A stretch of DNA of 64,000 nucleotides from NCBI RefSeq assembly GCF_028765165.1, contig NZ_JARADB010000011.1:27275-91274 (forward strand). The letters run 5' to 3'. The translations under genes and the position numbers were made by a program. This document shows positions 8,084-16,498 of this stretch, piece after piece. Under the pieces are notes generated by a model. The model was not told the origin of the DNA. It did no database searches and saw only the letters and a list, made by a program, of their open reading frames with translations. Origin of the DNA: Paenibacillus sp. MAHUQ-63. GTDB lineage: Bacteria; Bacillota; Bacilli; Paenibacillales; NBRC-103111. Within the stretch, counting starts at the first letter, position 1, and each line of letters opens with the position of its first letter.

Positions 8084-8115
8084 ACACCCTGGGAATCGTC
8101 CTGGGGTGTTTTTTT
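8084..8115 (+). terminator. Intrinsic terminator after the csp gene
   Basis: ACACCC (8084-8089) pairs with GGGTGT (8104-8109), with additional pairing of GGA and TCC inside, followed by a run of seven T. A separate hairpin CGGCAC-ACCG-GTGCCG lies at 8044-8059 just after the stop. Confidence 0.8.
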
Positions 8116-8171
8116 GCGTAAAATATTATGCTCGGAATTTAAAGGAATTATGAAGATGGAGTGGAATGTAG

Positions 8172-8177
8172 TATAAT
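8172..8177 (+). promoter_or_regulatory. Probable -10 element of the hpf promoter
   Basis: TATAAT at 8172-8177, 27 bases before the hpf start region and 3 bases before AGTAAGG. No convincing sigma-A -35 is present 17 bases upstream (TATGAA), so either the promoter is weak or another sigma factor contributes. Confidence 0.4.
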
Positions 8178-8204
8178 GTAAGTAAGGAAGGGAGATGTTT
8201 AACT

Positions 8205-8753
8205 ATGATGATTAGCATTCGCGGAGAACACCTTGAAGTAACTGAAGCACTCAGGGACTATGTCGAGAAGAAATTAACAAGACTAGATAGGTACTTTGAT
8301 GCTCCCCTCACATCCGACGTACAAGTTAAGCTAAGCGTGGTTAAAGGTCTGCAAGCCATTGAGGTATCCATTCCCCTTACAGGCGTGCTGCTAAGAGCCG
8401 AAGAACGCAACACGGACATGTATGCTTCGATTGATTTGGTCGTGGACAAGTTGGAACGCCAAATTCGCAAGCACAAAACGAGAACCAACCGCAAAATTCG
8501 CGAAGAAGGCGGCAAGCGCGATCTGTTCAAAATCGAAACATCGCCGGTCACCTATGTGGATGAGGAAGAGGACTTTGAATTGGTCCGCAACAAACGCTTC
8601 GATCTGAAGCCGATGGATGTGGAAGAAGCGATTTTGCAAATGAATCTGGTTGGTCATAACTTCTTTGTATTCTCCAATATGGACACAGACACTGTGAATG
8701 TAGTATATAAGCGTAACGACGGCAAATACGGATTAATCGAGCCGGCGATCTAA
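8205..8753 (+). CDS. hpf: Long-form ribosome hibernation promoting factor
   Basis: 182 residues. The N-terminal ribosome-binding domain begins ISIRGEHLEVTEALRDYVEKKL and has the beta-alpha fold of RaiA/YfiA. A basic linker (KHKTRTNRKIREEGGKRD) leads to the C-terminal dimerisation domain, with VRNKRFDLKPMDVEEAI and HNFFVFSNMDTDTVNVVYKR. The two-domain long form makes 100S ribosome dimers in stationary phase and is typical of Firmicutes. SD GGAAGGGAG is well placed before the ATG pair. Its position just upstream of secA is the common order in Bacillus. Confidence 0.95.
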   Translation: MMISIRGEHLEVTEALRDYVEKKLTRLDRYFDAPLTSDVQVKLSVVKGLQAIEVSIPLTGVLLRAEERNTDMYASIDLVVDKLERQIRKHKTRTNRKIREEGGKRDLFKIETSPVTYVDEEEDFELVRNKRFDLKPMDVEEAILQMNLVGHNFFVFSNMDTDTVNVVYKRNDGKYGLIEPAI

Positions 8754-8771
8754 CACATACGAGATAACCAC

Positions 8772-8808
8772 AAAGCTTGATTCGACCCGTTCGAATTAAG
8801 CTTTTTTC
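8772..8808 (+). terminator. Intrinsic terminator after hpf
   Basis: AAAGCTTGATTCGA (8772-8785) pairs with TCGAATTAAGCTTT (8791-8804) around a 5-base loop with one mismatch, followed by a run of T. Confidence 0.85.
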
Positions 8809-8947
8809 TATTGAAAGCCGGAGCTCAGACGTCGTTCATTTAGCATGCATGCATTTCGGACAACGATTGAATACTATAGAAATAGGTTTTAAAACGTGAG
8901 CTTTATGAGCCATCAGGATGGATTAAAGCATGGAGATACAGGCTCTG

Positions 8948-8977
8948 TTGCGGCAAGCTGGTCAAAGGTGGTACAAT
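8948..8977 (+). promoter_or_regulatory. Candidate secA promoter
   Basis: TTGCGG at 8948-8953 and TACAAT at 8972-8977 with an 18-base spacer and TGG just before the -10 (extended -10 form). The -35 is weak. It lies about 35 bases before the chosen secA start. Confidence 0.4.
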
Positions 8978-9012
8978 TTAAGGATACGAATGCAATGGAA
9001 AGGGGTTCACCG

Positions 9013-11532
9013 ATGCTAGGACTAGTGAAGAAAATTTTTGGTGATTCCAATGAACGGGAAGTTAAACGGATGTTGAAGGCTGTTGATTATATCAACGAGC
9101 TTGAAGCGACGATTCAGCCGTTATCCGACGAAGAGCTTAAAGGCAAAACGGTGGAGTTCAGAGAACGCCTGGCCAAGGGCGAGGATCTGGATGATTTGCT
9201 GCCGGAAGCTTTTGCTGTTGTGAGGGAAGCGGCCAAGCGTGTACTCGGCAAGCGTCACTACGACGTTCAGCTCATCGGAGGTATGGTACTGCATGAAGGC
9301 CGTATCGCGGAGATGAGAACAGGGGAAGGGAAAACGTTAGTTGGAACCCTTCCGGTTTACTTGAATGCCTTGTTGGGCAAAGGCGTGCATGTAGTAACGG
9401 TCAATGACTACCTGGCACAGCGCGATAGCGCCGAAATGGGCGAAGTCTATAAATTCCTCGGCCTGACGGTTGGGGTTAACCTGCATGAGCTTTCTCATGA
9501 AGAGAAGCAAGCGGCTTACGCTTGCGATATTACGTATGGAACGAATAACGAATACGGCTTCGACTACCTGCGCGATAACATGGTGCTATACAAAGAGCAG
9601 ATGGTTCAGCGCCCGCTGTATTATGCGGTAATCGACGAAGTAGACTCGATCTTGGTCGACGAAGCGAGAACGCCTTTGATTATTTCCGGACAAGCCGCTA
9701 AGTCCACGGATCTTTATTATGCGGCGGACCGTTTTGTTTCGAAGCTGAAAGAGGAAGAGGACTTCACAATTGATATCAAAGTGCGTTCCATTGCTCTGAC
9801 GGAAGAAGGCGTCGCGAAGGCAGAGCGCGCATTCGGCATTGAGAACTTATTCGATCATCAAAATGTGAACATTAACCATCACGTGACTCAAGCGCTTAAA
9901 GCGCGTTTCATCATGAAGCGTGACGTGGATTACGTCGTTCAAGACGACGAGGTCATGATCGTCGATGAATTTACAGGCCGGATTATGACAGGCCGCCGAT
10001 ATAGCGATGGGCTGCACCAAGCGATTGAAGCCAAAGAGCAGCTGCAGGTTCAAAATGAGAGCATGACGCTGGCGACCATTACGTTCCAGAACTATTTCCG
10101 GATGTATCGTAAGCTTGCGGGGATGACAGGTACGGCGAAAACGGAAGAAGAAGAGCTCAAGAAGATTTACGGTCTTGAAGTTATTATCGTTCCGACGAAC
10201 CGTCCGATGATTCGTAAAGATATGCCGGATGTGGTATATAAATCGGAGAACGGTAAGTTCAGGGCTGTTGTTGAGCAAATCGTAGAGAAGCACAAGCTGA
10301 ACCAGCCTGTTCTTGTAGGTACGGTGTCGATCGAGAACTCGGAAAGACTGTCCGAGATGCTCAAGAAGAAAGGCGTTCCGCATAAAGTGCTTAACGCCAA
10401 ATACCATGCCGAAGAGGCGGAAATCGTATCGCGTGCGGGTCAACCGGGTGCGGTCACGATTGCAACGAACATGGCGGGCCGCGGTACGGATATCATGTTG
10501 GGCGAAGGCGTACACGATATCGGCGGTTTGCATATTATAGGTACGGAACGTCATGAGAGCAGACGGATCGACAACCAGCTGCGCGGACGTGCGGGACGTC
10601 AAGGCGACCCGGGTTCCTCCCAATTCTATCTCTCTCTGGAGGATGAATTGATGAAGCGTTTCGGTGCGGAGAACATCATGGCGATGATGGACCGCCTCGG
10701 GATGGAAGAGGACCAACCGATCGAGAGCAAGCTGATCTCGCGTGCGGTGGAGTCTGCTCAGAAGCGCGTTGAGGGTAATAACTTCGACGTGCGGAAAGTC
10801 GTTCTACAGTATGACGACGTCATGAACCAACAGCGTGAGATCATTTATAAACAGCGCCGCGAGCTGCTGGAATCGGAAAATATCCGCGAAGTGATCGAGG
10901 GTATGATCAACGCTGTGATCGAGCGTGTCGTGAAAGCACATTGTCCGGAAGAAACGATCCCGGAAGAATGGGAATTGCAAGAGGTCGCTAATTTTGTGAA
11001 TAACAACTTCCTTCAGGAAGATGCGCACATCAGCGATCAAGATATTTGGGGCAAAGAGCAAGAAGAGATTATCGAATATATTAAAGAGCTCGTAGCCAAA
11101 CGCTACGATGAGCGTGAAGAAGAGATCGGTCCGGAATTCATGCGTGAATTCGAGAAGGTTGTCGCGCTGCGTGCGGTAGACTCCAAATGGATGGATCACA
11201 TCGATGCGATGGATCAGCTGCGCCAAGGGATTCACCTGCGTGCTTACGGTGGTACGGATCCGCTTCGTGAGTACCAGTTCGAAGGCTTCGAGATGTTCCA
11301 AGAGATGATTGAGAACATTCGTGAGGAAGTCGCGATGTATATCATGAAGGCACATGTACAGAGCAACCTGGAGCGTCAAGCGGTAGCAGAAGGCCAAGCG
11401 GTGGATACAAAGAATGAAGCTGCAGGCAAAAAGCCAGTCGTACGCGGCGACGAGAACCGTATCGGACGCAACGACCCATGCCCATGCGGCAGCGGCAAGA
11501 AGTTCAAACAGTGCCACGGACAAGGCAGCTAA
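9013..11532 (+). CDS. secA: Preprotein translocase ATPase SecA
   Basis: 839 residues, nearly the Bacillus SecA length (841). Walker A MRTGEGKT is at 101-108, the DEAD-type motif is VIDEVDSILVDEARTPL, and the second ATPase half has ATNMAGRGTDIML and GRAGRQGDPGSSQFYLSLED. The C-terminus carries the SecB/ribosome-binding zinc motif DPCPCGSGKKFKQCHG. SecA drives protein export through SecYEG with ATP. The frame is open back to 8896, but ATG 9013 follows AAAGGGG at good spacing and gives the family's MLGLVKKIFG start. prfB follows 72 bases later, the usual Firmicute order. Confidence 0.98.
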   Translation: MLGLVKKIFGDSNEREVKRMLKAVDYINELEATIQPLSDEELKGKTVEFRERLAKGEDLDDLLPEAFAVVREAAKRVLGKRHYDVQLIGGMVLHEGRIAEMRTGEGKTLVGTLPVYLNALLGKGVHVVTVNDYLAQRDSAEMGEVYKFLGLTVGVNLHELSHEEKQAAYACDITYGTNNEYGFDYLRDNMVLYKEQMVQRPLYYAVIDEVDSILVDEARTPLIISGQAAKSTDLYYAADRFVSKLKEEEDFTIDIKVRSIALTEEGVAKAERAFGIENLFDHQNVNINHHVTQALKARFIMKRDVDYVVQDDEVMIVDEFTGRIMTGRRYSDGLHQAIEAKEQLQVQNESMTLATITFQNYFRMYRKLAGMTGTAKTEEEELKKIYGLEVIIVPTNRPMIRKDMPDVVYKSENGKFRAVVEQIVEKHKLNQPVLVGTVSIENSERLSEMLKKKGVPHKVLNAKYHAEEAEIVSRAGQPGAVTIATNMAGRGTDIMLGEGVHDIGGLHIIGTERHESRRIDNQLRGRAGRQGDPGSSQFYLSLEDELMKRFGAENIMAMMDRLGMEEDQPIESKLISRAVESAQKRVEGNNFDVRKVVLQYDDVMNQQREIIYKQRRELLESENIREVIEGMINAVIERVVKAHCPEETIPEEWELQEVANFVNNNFLQEDAHISDQDIWGKEQEEIIEYIKELVAKRYDEREEEIGPEFMREFEKVVALRAVDSKWMDHIDAMDQLRQGIHLRAYGGTDPLREYQFEGFEMFQEMIENIREEVAMYIMKAHVQSNLERQAVAEGQAVDTKNEAAGKKPVVRGDENRIGRNDPCPCGSGKKFKQCHGQGS

Positions 11533-11604
11533 GGCGAATCGAATCCAATCGAAGATTGGTTAAGCCGCTTTTAGAGGCATAAGAGAATAAAGAGGTGTTA
11601 AGAT

Positions 11605-12724
11605 ATGCTGGAACCAGAAGTGAAACAAGACTTAAGAGAAACAGCAAAGCGACTAACCGAATTACGGGGGTCTCTTTGACTTAGATCATAAACTGGAAAT
11701 GATCGGCGATCTCGAGGAGAAAATGGGAGCGCCGGACTTCTGGGACGATAACGAACGCGCCCAGAAGACGATTGCCGAGCTTAACGCGGTGAAGAGCGTT
11801 GTGGATCAATTCCAAGGCTTCTCGAACGAGTTCGAGGACCTGCAGGTCATGGTCGAGCTCGAGGAAGAGGAGAGCGATGCCGGCCTGGTGGCTGACATTG
11901 AGTCAGGCATCGCGGCGCTCAAGACCAGGCTCGAAGCCTTCGAGCTTGGCTTGCTGCTCAATCAGCCATATGACCGGCTGAATGCGATTCTGGAGCTACA
12001 TCCCGGTGCGGGCGGCACGGAGTCGCAGGACTGGGCGGAGATGCTGCTGCGCATGTACCGCCGTTGGGCGGAGAAGCGGGGCTACAAAGTCGAGGTGCTC
12101 GACTATTTGCCCGGCGATGAAGCCGGCGTGAAGAGCGTCACGCTGCAGATCACGGGCTTCAACGCCTACGGCTATTTGAAGGCGGAGAAGGGCGTGCACC
12201 GGCTCGTGCGTATTTCGCCGTTCGATGCGTCCGGCAGACGCCACACGTCCTTCGTGTCGTGCGATATCATGCCGGAAATCGAAGACGATACGGAGGTTGA
12301 GATCCGCACGGAGGATCTCAAGGTCGATACGTATCGCGCCAGCGGTGCCGGCGGTCAGCATATTAACACCACGGACTCCGCCGTACGGATTACGCATATT
12401 CCGACGGGCGTCGTGGTTAGCTGCCAGCAGGAGCGCTCGCAGATCAAGAACCGCGAGAAAGCGATGAAAATGCTGCGCTCCAAGCTCTACGAGAAGAAGA
12501 TCGAAGAGCAGATGAAGCAGCTGGCGGAGATTCGCGGCGAACAGTCCGATATCGGCTGGGGCAGCCAAATCCGTTCGTATGTCTTCCATCCATACAGCAT
12601 GGTCAAGGATCACCGGACCTCTGCGGAGACAGGCAATGTCGGCGCGGTCATGGACGGAGATCTGGATATGTTCATCGATGCGTTCCTGCGCCATCAGATT
12701 AAGAAGCCGGAGAACGAGGAGTAA
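11605..12724 (+). CDS. prfB: Peptide chain release factor 2 with programmed +1 frameshift
   Basis: Translation starts at ATG 11605 (MLEPEVKQDLRETAKRL) and reaches an in-frame TGA at 11677. The site is CTT TGA C preceded by the SD-like run CGGGGG, the classical RF2 autoregulatory frameshift. A +1 shift at CTT reads GAC next and joins the frame that runs to the TAA at 12722, giving about 372 residues. The stop-codon recognition and GGQ motifs are present; the latter is in SGAGGQHINTTDS. RF2 ends translation at UGA and UAA, and low RF2 favours shifting. An annotation starting at 11699 would lose the N-terminus. It shares a transcript with secA, ending at 12823-12850. Confidence 0.96.
11665..11680 (+). 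promoter_or_regulatory. RF2 programmed frameshift site
   Basis: CGGGGG acts as an internal SD three bases before CTTTGAC. The peptidyl codon is CTT (11674-11676) and the slow UGA is at 11677-11679, followed by C, the poorest termination context. Confidence 0.95.
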
Positions 12725-12822
12725 AGCGAAGCGAAGCGAGCGGCGGTTATCGACGTGGCCGGCATTAAGCGGAATCCACTCGCTGAGCCGTGCCGCGCAT
12801 AGCCAAGACTTCAGACGATCAT

Positions 12823-12850
12823 CCTACACCTAACAGGTGTAGGTTTTTTT
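12823..12850 (+). terminator. Terminator after secA-prfB
   Basis: CCTACACCT (12823-12831) and AGGTGTAGG (12835-12843) form a perfect 9-bp stem with a 3-base loop and seven T. Confidence 0.9.
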
Positions 12851-12868
12851 GTGAGAGGAGGGCCTAGG

Positions 12869-13744
12869 GTGTCCCGAAGCCGAAAAGAACCATGGATACG
12901 GATAGGAAGTCCAGCGCATACCGTATTGGAATATACGTTATTAATAGTAGGCTCGTTAATTATGGCGGCGAGCTTTAACTGTTTTCTGAACGCGAACCAA
13001 ATTGCCACCGGAGGCGTATCGGGCATTTCGACGATCGTTCAGTATGTGGCGGGTGTGAGCCCGGCAATCACCCAGTGGGCACTCAACATACCGATTTTCC
13101 TTTTGGCCTTGTGGCTGCTCGGCGGACAATTCGGGTTGAAAGCGGCCGTAGGATCGGTCGTATTCCCGCTGTGCGTCCTTGTCACCAGCCATCTGGGTAT
13201 TCCGACGCATAATCCGCTGCTAGCCGCCGTTTACGGCGGAATCGGCGTAGGGTTGGGATTGGGTATCGTTTTCCGCGGCCGCGGATCGACAGGGGGTCTA
13301 GGGTTGGCCGCACAAATTTTACATAAGTATACGGGCTTGAGTTTGGGTTTCTCGGTTGCGGTGTTCGACGGCTTGGTCATTATCAGCTCAGCGCTGGCGT
13401 TTACGCCGGAGAATGCCCTGTACGGGTTGATCGGGCTTTTCGTCACGACCAAGACGATCGATATCGTGCAGCTGGGCTTCAATTATGCCAAAGTGGCGTT
13501 TATAATTTCGGATCAGACGGAGGCGCTGCGCAAAGCGATTCTGTACGATTTGGACCGCGGCTTAACGGAATTAAACGGCTCGGGCGGATTTACCGGGGAG
13601 TCGCGGACGGTGATGATGGTCGTGGTGAAGCAGAGCGAAGTGAGCCGGCTGAAGACGCTGGTGCGGTCGGTGGATCCGCAGGCTTTTGTGATTTTGAGTG
13701 AAACGAATGAGGTGCTGGGCGAAGGGTTCAAGCGGCATGCCTAG
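12869..13744 (+). CDS. YitT/DUF161 family membrane protein
   Basis: 291 residues. The N-terminal half has about five or six hydrophobic segments (TVLEYTLLIVGSLIMAASF, ALNIPIFLLALWLL, AAVYGGIGVGLGLGIVF), and the C-terminal half is the soluble DUF2179 domain (FIISDQTEALRKAILYDL, VMMVVVKQSEVSRLKTLV, DPQAFVILSETNEVLGEGF). This arrangement is typical of the YitT/YpjC/YvjA group of Firmicutes; transport function is not established. I chose GTG 12869 because GGAGGG lies 6 bases before it. In Bacillus the paralogue yvjA lies near prfB, so the location is expected. Confidence 0.85.
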   Translation: MSRSRKEPWIRIGSPAHTVLEYTLLIVGSLIMAASFNCFLNANQIATGGVSGISTIVQYVAGVSPAITQWALNIPIFLLALWLLGGQFGLKAAVGSVVFPLCVLVTSHLGIPTHNPLLAAVYGGIGVGLGLGIVFRGRGSTGGLGLAAQILHKYTGLSLGFSVAVFDGLVIISSALAFTPENALYGLIGLFVTTKTIDIVQLGFNYAKVAFIISDQTEALRKAILYDLDRGLTELNGSGGFTGESRTVMMVVVKQSEVSRLKTLVRSVDPQAFVILSETNEVLGEGFKRHA

Positions 13745-13807
13745 GTGCGGCGATTGGCGTTTCTACGGCTCTCACATATTGAATCAGGCGGGGTAACCCC
13801 AAAGACT

Positions 13808-13884
13808 GTCAGGCCCTGAAATGCACGCCCAATGGTAGATCGTGTCTAACAATTGGAGCGCACTTCGCGGCCTGACGGTTTTTT
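13808..13884 (+). terminator. Structured terminator region after the YitT gene
   Basis: GTCAGGCC (13808-13815) pairs with GGCCTGAC (13869-13876), followed by GG and seven T. The 53-base apical part has further pairing (CCAAT with ATTGG). Just upstream, GGGGTAACCCC (13790-13800) can form a small hairpin. It works as a terminator in form but has more structure than needed. No known riboswitch class is recognised. Confidence 0.55.
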
Positions 13885-13918
13885 TGATAGGGCGAGCGCT
13901 GAACTCCACAAAAAAAAG

Positions 13919-13948
13919 TTGCTAGTCCACTGCTCAATTTGGGATAAT
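13919..13948 (+). promoter_or_regulatory. Possible upstream promoter of the arg leader
   Basis: TTGCTA at 13919-13924 and GATAAT at 13943-13948 with an 18-base spacer. If used, it would give a leader of more than 220 bases before argC. The gap 13745-14179 has no gene that I can support. Confidence 0.3.
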
Positions 13949-14019
13949 ATAACTGTTCGTTTTCTGAACAAGCCGTCTATGCATATTATGAATATTTTTT
14001 CGTGGAGTCCCTGAGGGAA

Positions 14020-14058
14020 ACAGCTCTTGGGGTTTTCGTTCAAAAAGCTGTCAAACCC
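14020..14058 (+). other. Possible H-type RNA pseudoknot in the arg leader
   Basis: ACAGCT (14020-14025) can pair with AGCTGT (14046-14051), and GGGTTT (14030-14035) with AAACCC (14053-14058). The order A, B, A', B' with one base between A' and B' is that of a compact pseudoknot. It could also be chance. Confidence 0.3.
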
Positions 14059-14115
14059 TTGACCGATCCTGCATCTTCTGACCTAAATCCAGCGAAAAAG
14101 GACGAAAAAAATTCA

Positions 14116-14150
14116 TTGAATTATTATGTATATGACTGTATAATCATACA
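14116..14150 (+). promoter_or_regulatory. arg operon promoter with overlapping ARG-box-like operator
   Basis: TTGAAT at 14116-14121, a 17-base spacer and a perfect TATAAT at 14139-14144. TGTAT-AATC-ATACA (14137-14150) covers the -10 and has the ARG-box form of two 5-base half sites separated by 4; it differs from TGAAT-ATTCA at one base per half. A second, weaker site lies over the spacer (TGAAT TATT ATGTA, 14117-14130). Two adjacent boxes are typical for AhrC/ArgR repression by arginine. Confidence 0.7.
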
Positions 14151-14179
14151 TATATTTTCGGAGTAACGGGGGAATTCAT

Positions 14180-15229
14180 ATGAGTCAAGGCGTTAGAGCG
14201 GCAATTATCGGAGCTACTGGATACGGCGGCGTGGAAGTCATCCGCCTCTTGCAGGCGCATCCATTGGTGACAATCACTTCGGTCATTTCGACCTCGAATG
14301 CGGGAGCGCCATTGGCGGACCATTTTCCACATTTGCAAGAAATCGTGGTTGATATACTCGACGAATTAGACGTTAATTTGATCGCAGGCAAAGCCGACGT
14401 CGTGTTCCTGGCCACACCGGCGGGCGTCAGTGCGGAGCTTTCACCGAAACTTTTGGCTGCGGGCCTGAAGGTTATTGATATTTCCGGAGATTTGCGTTTG
14501 AAGTCCAGCAGCGATTACGAGAAATGGTATAAAAAGAAACCGGCCTCCGAGGACGTGCTGGCGAAATCGGTCTATGCGCTATCCGAAGTGTTCGGAGACG
14601 AAGTGAAAGGCAGCGATCTGGTCGCGAATCCGGGCTGTTATCCGACAGCAACGCTGCTTGGTTTGATCCCGGCTGTCAAAGCGGGCTGGATCGATCCTGC
14701 GACGATCATCATCGATGCCAAATCCGGCGTATCCGGAGCGGGTCGCGGGGTGAACCTCGGCGTGCACTACGCGGAAGTGAACGAGAATCTAAGCGCGTAT
14801 AAGGTGAATAAGCACCAGCATATTCCGGAGATCGAACAGGCGCTCAGCCGTGTAGCGGGGAAACCGGTCGTTACTACGTTTACGACACACCTGGTGCCGA
14901 TGACACGCGGAATTATGTCGACGATGTACGCGACGGTTCAAGGCGAGCATACGACAGCCGATTTCATCGAGCTGTATCGTCAGTTCTATGAAGGCCGGAA
15001 GTTCGTGCGGATTCGCCAAGAGGGCAAATACCCGTCTACGAAGGAAGTTGCCGGCTCCAACTACTGCGATATCGGCTTTTCCGTGGATGAACGGACAGGT
15101 CGTGTGACGATTGTGTCGGTCATCGATAATGTCGTGAAGGGCGCTGCAGGGCAGGCTATTCAGAACTTGAATTTGATGTACGGCTGGGAAGAAACAACCG
15201 GATTGCTGTTCGCGCCGGTTTATCCATAA
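14180..15229 (+). CDS. argC: N-acetyl-gamma-glutamyl-phosphate reductase ArgC
   Basis: 349 residues. The NADPH-binding motif GATGYGGVEVIRLL is at 11-24, and the catalytic cysteine lies in VANPGCYPTATLLG near residue 153. It reduces N-acetylglutamyl phosphate to the semialdehyde, the third step of arginine synthesis. First gene of the arg operon; a GGGGG ribosome binding site lies 8 bases before ATG. Confidence 0.97.
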   Translation: MSQGVRAAIIGATGYGGVEVIRLLQAHPLVTITSVISTSNAGAPLADHFPHLQEIVVDILDELDVNLIAGKADVVFLATPAGVSAELSPKLLAAGLKVIDISGDLRLKSSSDYEKWYKKKPASEDVLAKSVYALSEVFGDEVKGSDLVANPGCYPTATLLGLIPAVKAGWIDPATIIIDAKSGVSGAGRGVNLGVHYAEVNENLSAYKVNKHQHIPEIEQALSRVAGKPVVTTFTTHLVPMTRGIMSTMYATVQGEHTTADFIELYRQFYEGRKFVRIRQEGKYPSTKEVAGSNYCDIGFSVDERTGRVTIVSVIDNVVKGAAGQAIQNLNLMYGWEETTGLLFAPVYP

Positions 15230-15257
15230 GAAGAGGACATGTGAGGAGACGAGAATC

Positions 15258-16481
15258 TTGGATAAAGCTAGTTTCACGGTCGTGCCGGAGGGCACGGTAA
15301 CGACGCCGAAAGGCTTTCGCGCAGGCGGTCTGCACTGCGGTTTGAAGAAGACGGAGCGCTTCGATTTGGGCGCTATCGTATGTGATGTGCCGGCGGCAGC
15401 GGCGGGCGTATACACGCTGAACGCGTTCCAGGCGGCACCGCTGCGCGTGACGCAGGAGAGCATCGCGCAAGGCGGCAAGCTGCAGGCGATGATCGTCAAC
15501 AGCGGCAACGCCAATGCTTGCACGGGCCAGCAAGGCGAGGACGACGCCTATGCGATGCGTGCGGCTAGCGCGAAGGCGCTGGGCGTGGCGGAGCATCACG
15601 TCGGCGTCACAAGCACGGGCGTGATCGGCGAGCTGCTGCCGATGGGCAAGGTGCTGTCAGGCATCGAGCAGCTGCCGCAGCGCATTCAAGCAGACGGCGG
15701 GGAAGACTTCTGCCAAGCGATCCTGACGACGGATCTTGTGCAGAAGATGACATGCGTTCGTCTTACGGTCGGCGGCAAGGAGGTTCACATTGCCGGGGCA
15801 GCCAAGGGTTCGGGGATGATTCATCCGAACATGGCGACGATGCTCGGCTTCATGACGACCGACGCGCCGATCGAGAGCGAGCACCTGCAGGCGCTGCTTA
15901 GCAGGATTACGGATAACACCTTCAACATGATCACCGTTGACGGCGATACAAGCACCAACGACATGGTCGTGGTGATGGCCAGCGGTTTGGCCGGCGGTGA
16001 GACGCTGACACCGGCGCACCCGGATTGGGAAGCCTTCGCAGCAGGCTTCCAGTATGTCGGCGAGTACCTCGCCAAGGCAATCGCACGCGACGGCGAGGGC
16101 GCAACGAAGCTGATCGAGACGACAGTCATCGGCGCGGAGAACGATGAAGCGGCGCGGAAGATCGTGAAGTCGATCATCGGTTCGAGCCTCGTGAAGTCCG
16201 CCGTGTACGGCGCTGACGCGAACTGGGGCCGGATCATTGCGGCCGTCGGTTACTCGGGCCAACCGGTGAATGTGAACACGGTTGATATCCGCTTGGGCGA
16301 TATCGCTGTACTGGAGCAATCGCGTCCGGTAAAGTTCGACGAGGAAGCGGCGCTGTCTTATTTGAAAACGGACACGATTCAAATACACGTGAATTTACAT
16401 ATGGGCGCCGGCAAGGCAACGGGCTGGGGCTGCGATTTGACATATGATTACGTACGCATCAACGCGGCTTACCGCACTTAA
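15258..16481 (+). CDS. argJ: Bifunctional ornithine acetyltransferase / N-acetylglutamate synthase ArgJ
   Basis: 407 residues. The self-cleavage site is in GSGMIHPNMATMLGF; the peptide bond before Thr194 would be cut to give alpha and beta chains, with Thr194 as the nucleophile. ArgJ transfers the acetyl group from N-acetylornithine to glutamate, recycling it. Whether it also uses acetyl-CoA cannot be read from sequence, but no separate argA or argE is seen here. Start TTG 15258 is supported by GAGGAG 9 bases upstream; it lies 28 bases after argC. Confidence 0.97.
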   Translation: MDKASFTVVPEGTVTTPKGFRAGGLHCGLKKTERFDLGAIVCDVPAAAAGVYTLNAFQAAPLRVTQESIAQGGKLQAMIVNSGNANACTGQQGEDDAYAMRAASAKALGVAEHHVGVTSTGVIGELLPMGKVLSGIEQLPQRIQADGGEDFCQAILTTDLVQKMTCVRLTVGGKEVHIAGAAKGSGMIHPNMATMLGFMTTDAPIESEHLQALLSRITDNTFNMITVDGDTSTNDMVVVMASGLAGGETLTPAHPDWEAFAAGFQYVGEYLAKAIARDGEGATKLIETTVIGAENDEAARKIVKSIIGSSLVKSAVYGADANWGRIIAAVGYSGQPVNVNTVDIRLGDIAVLEQSRPVKFDEEAALSYLKTDTIQIHVNLHMGAGKATGWGCDLTYDYVRINAAYRT

Positions 16482-16498
16482 GAAGGGGAACGAGCGCA

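Noticed and set aside
8896..9012. Longer N-terminus for SecA
   Set aside because: The region holds the promoter candidate and the extension is not SecA-like; ATG 9013 has a good SD.
13884..14179. T-box leader of the arg operon
   Set aside because: The T-box antiterminator sequence AGGGTGGNACCGCG is absent.
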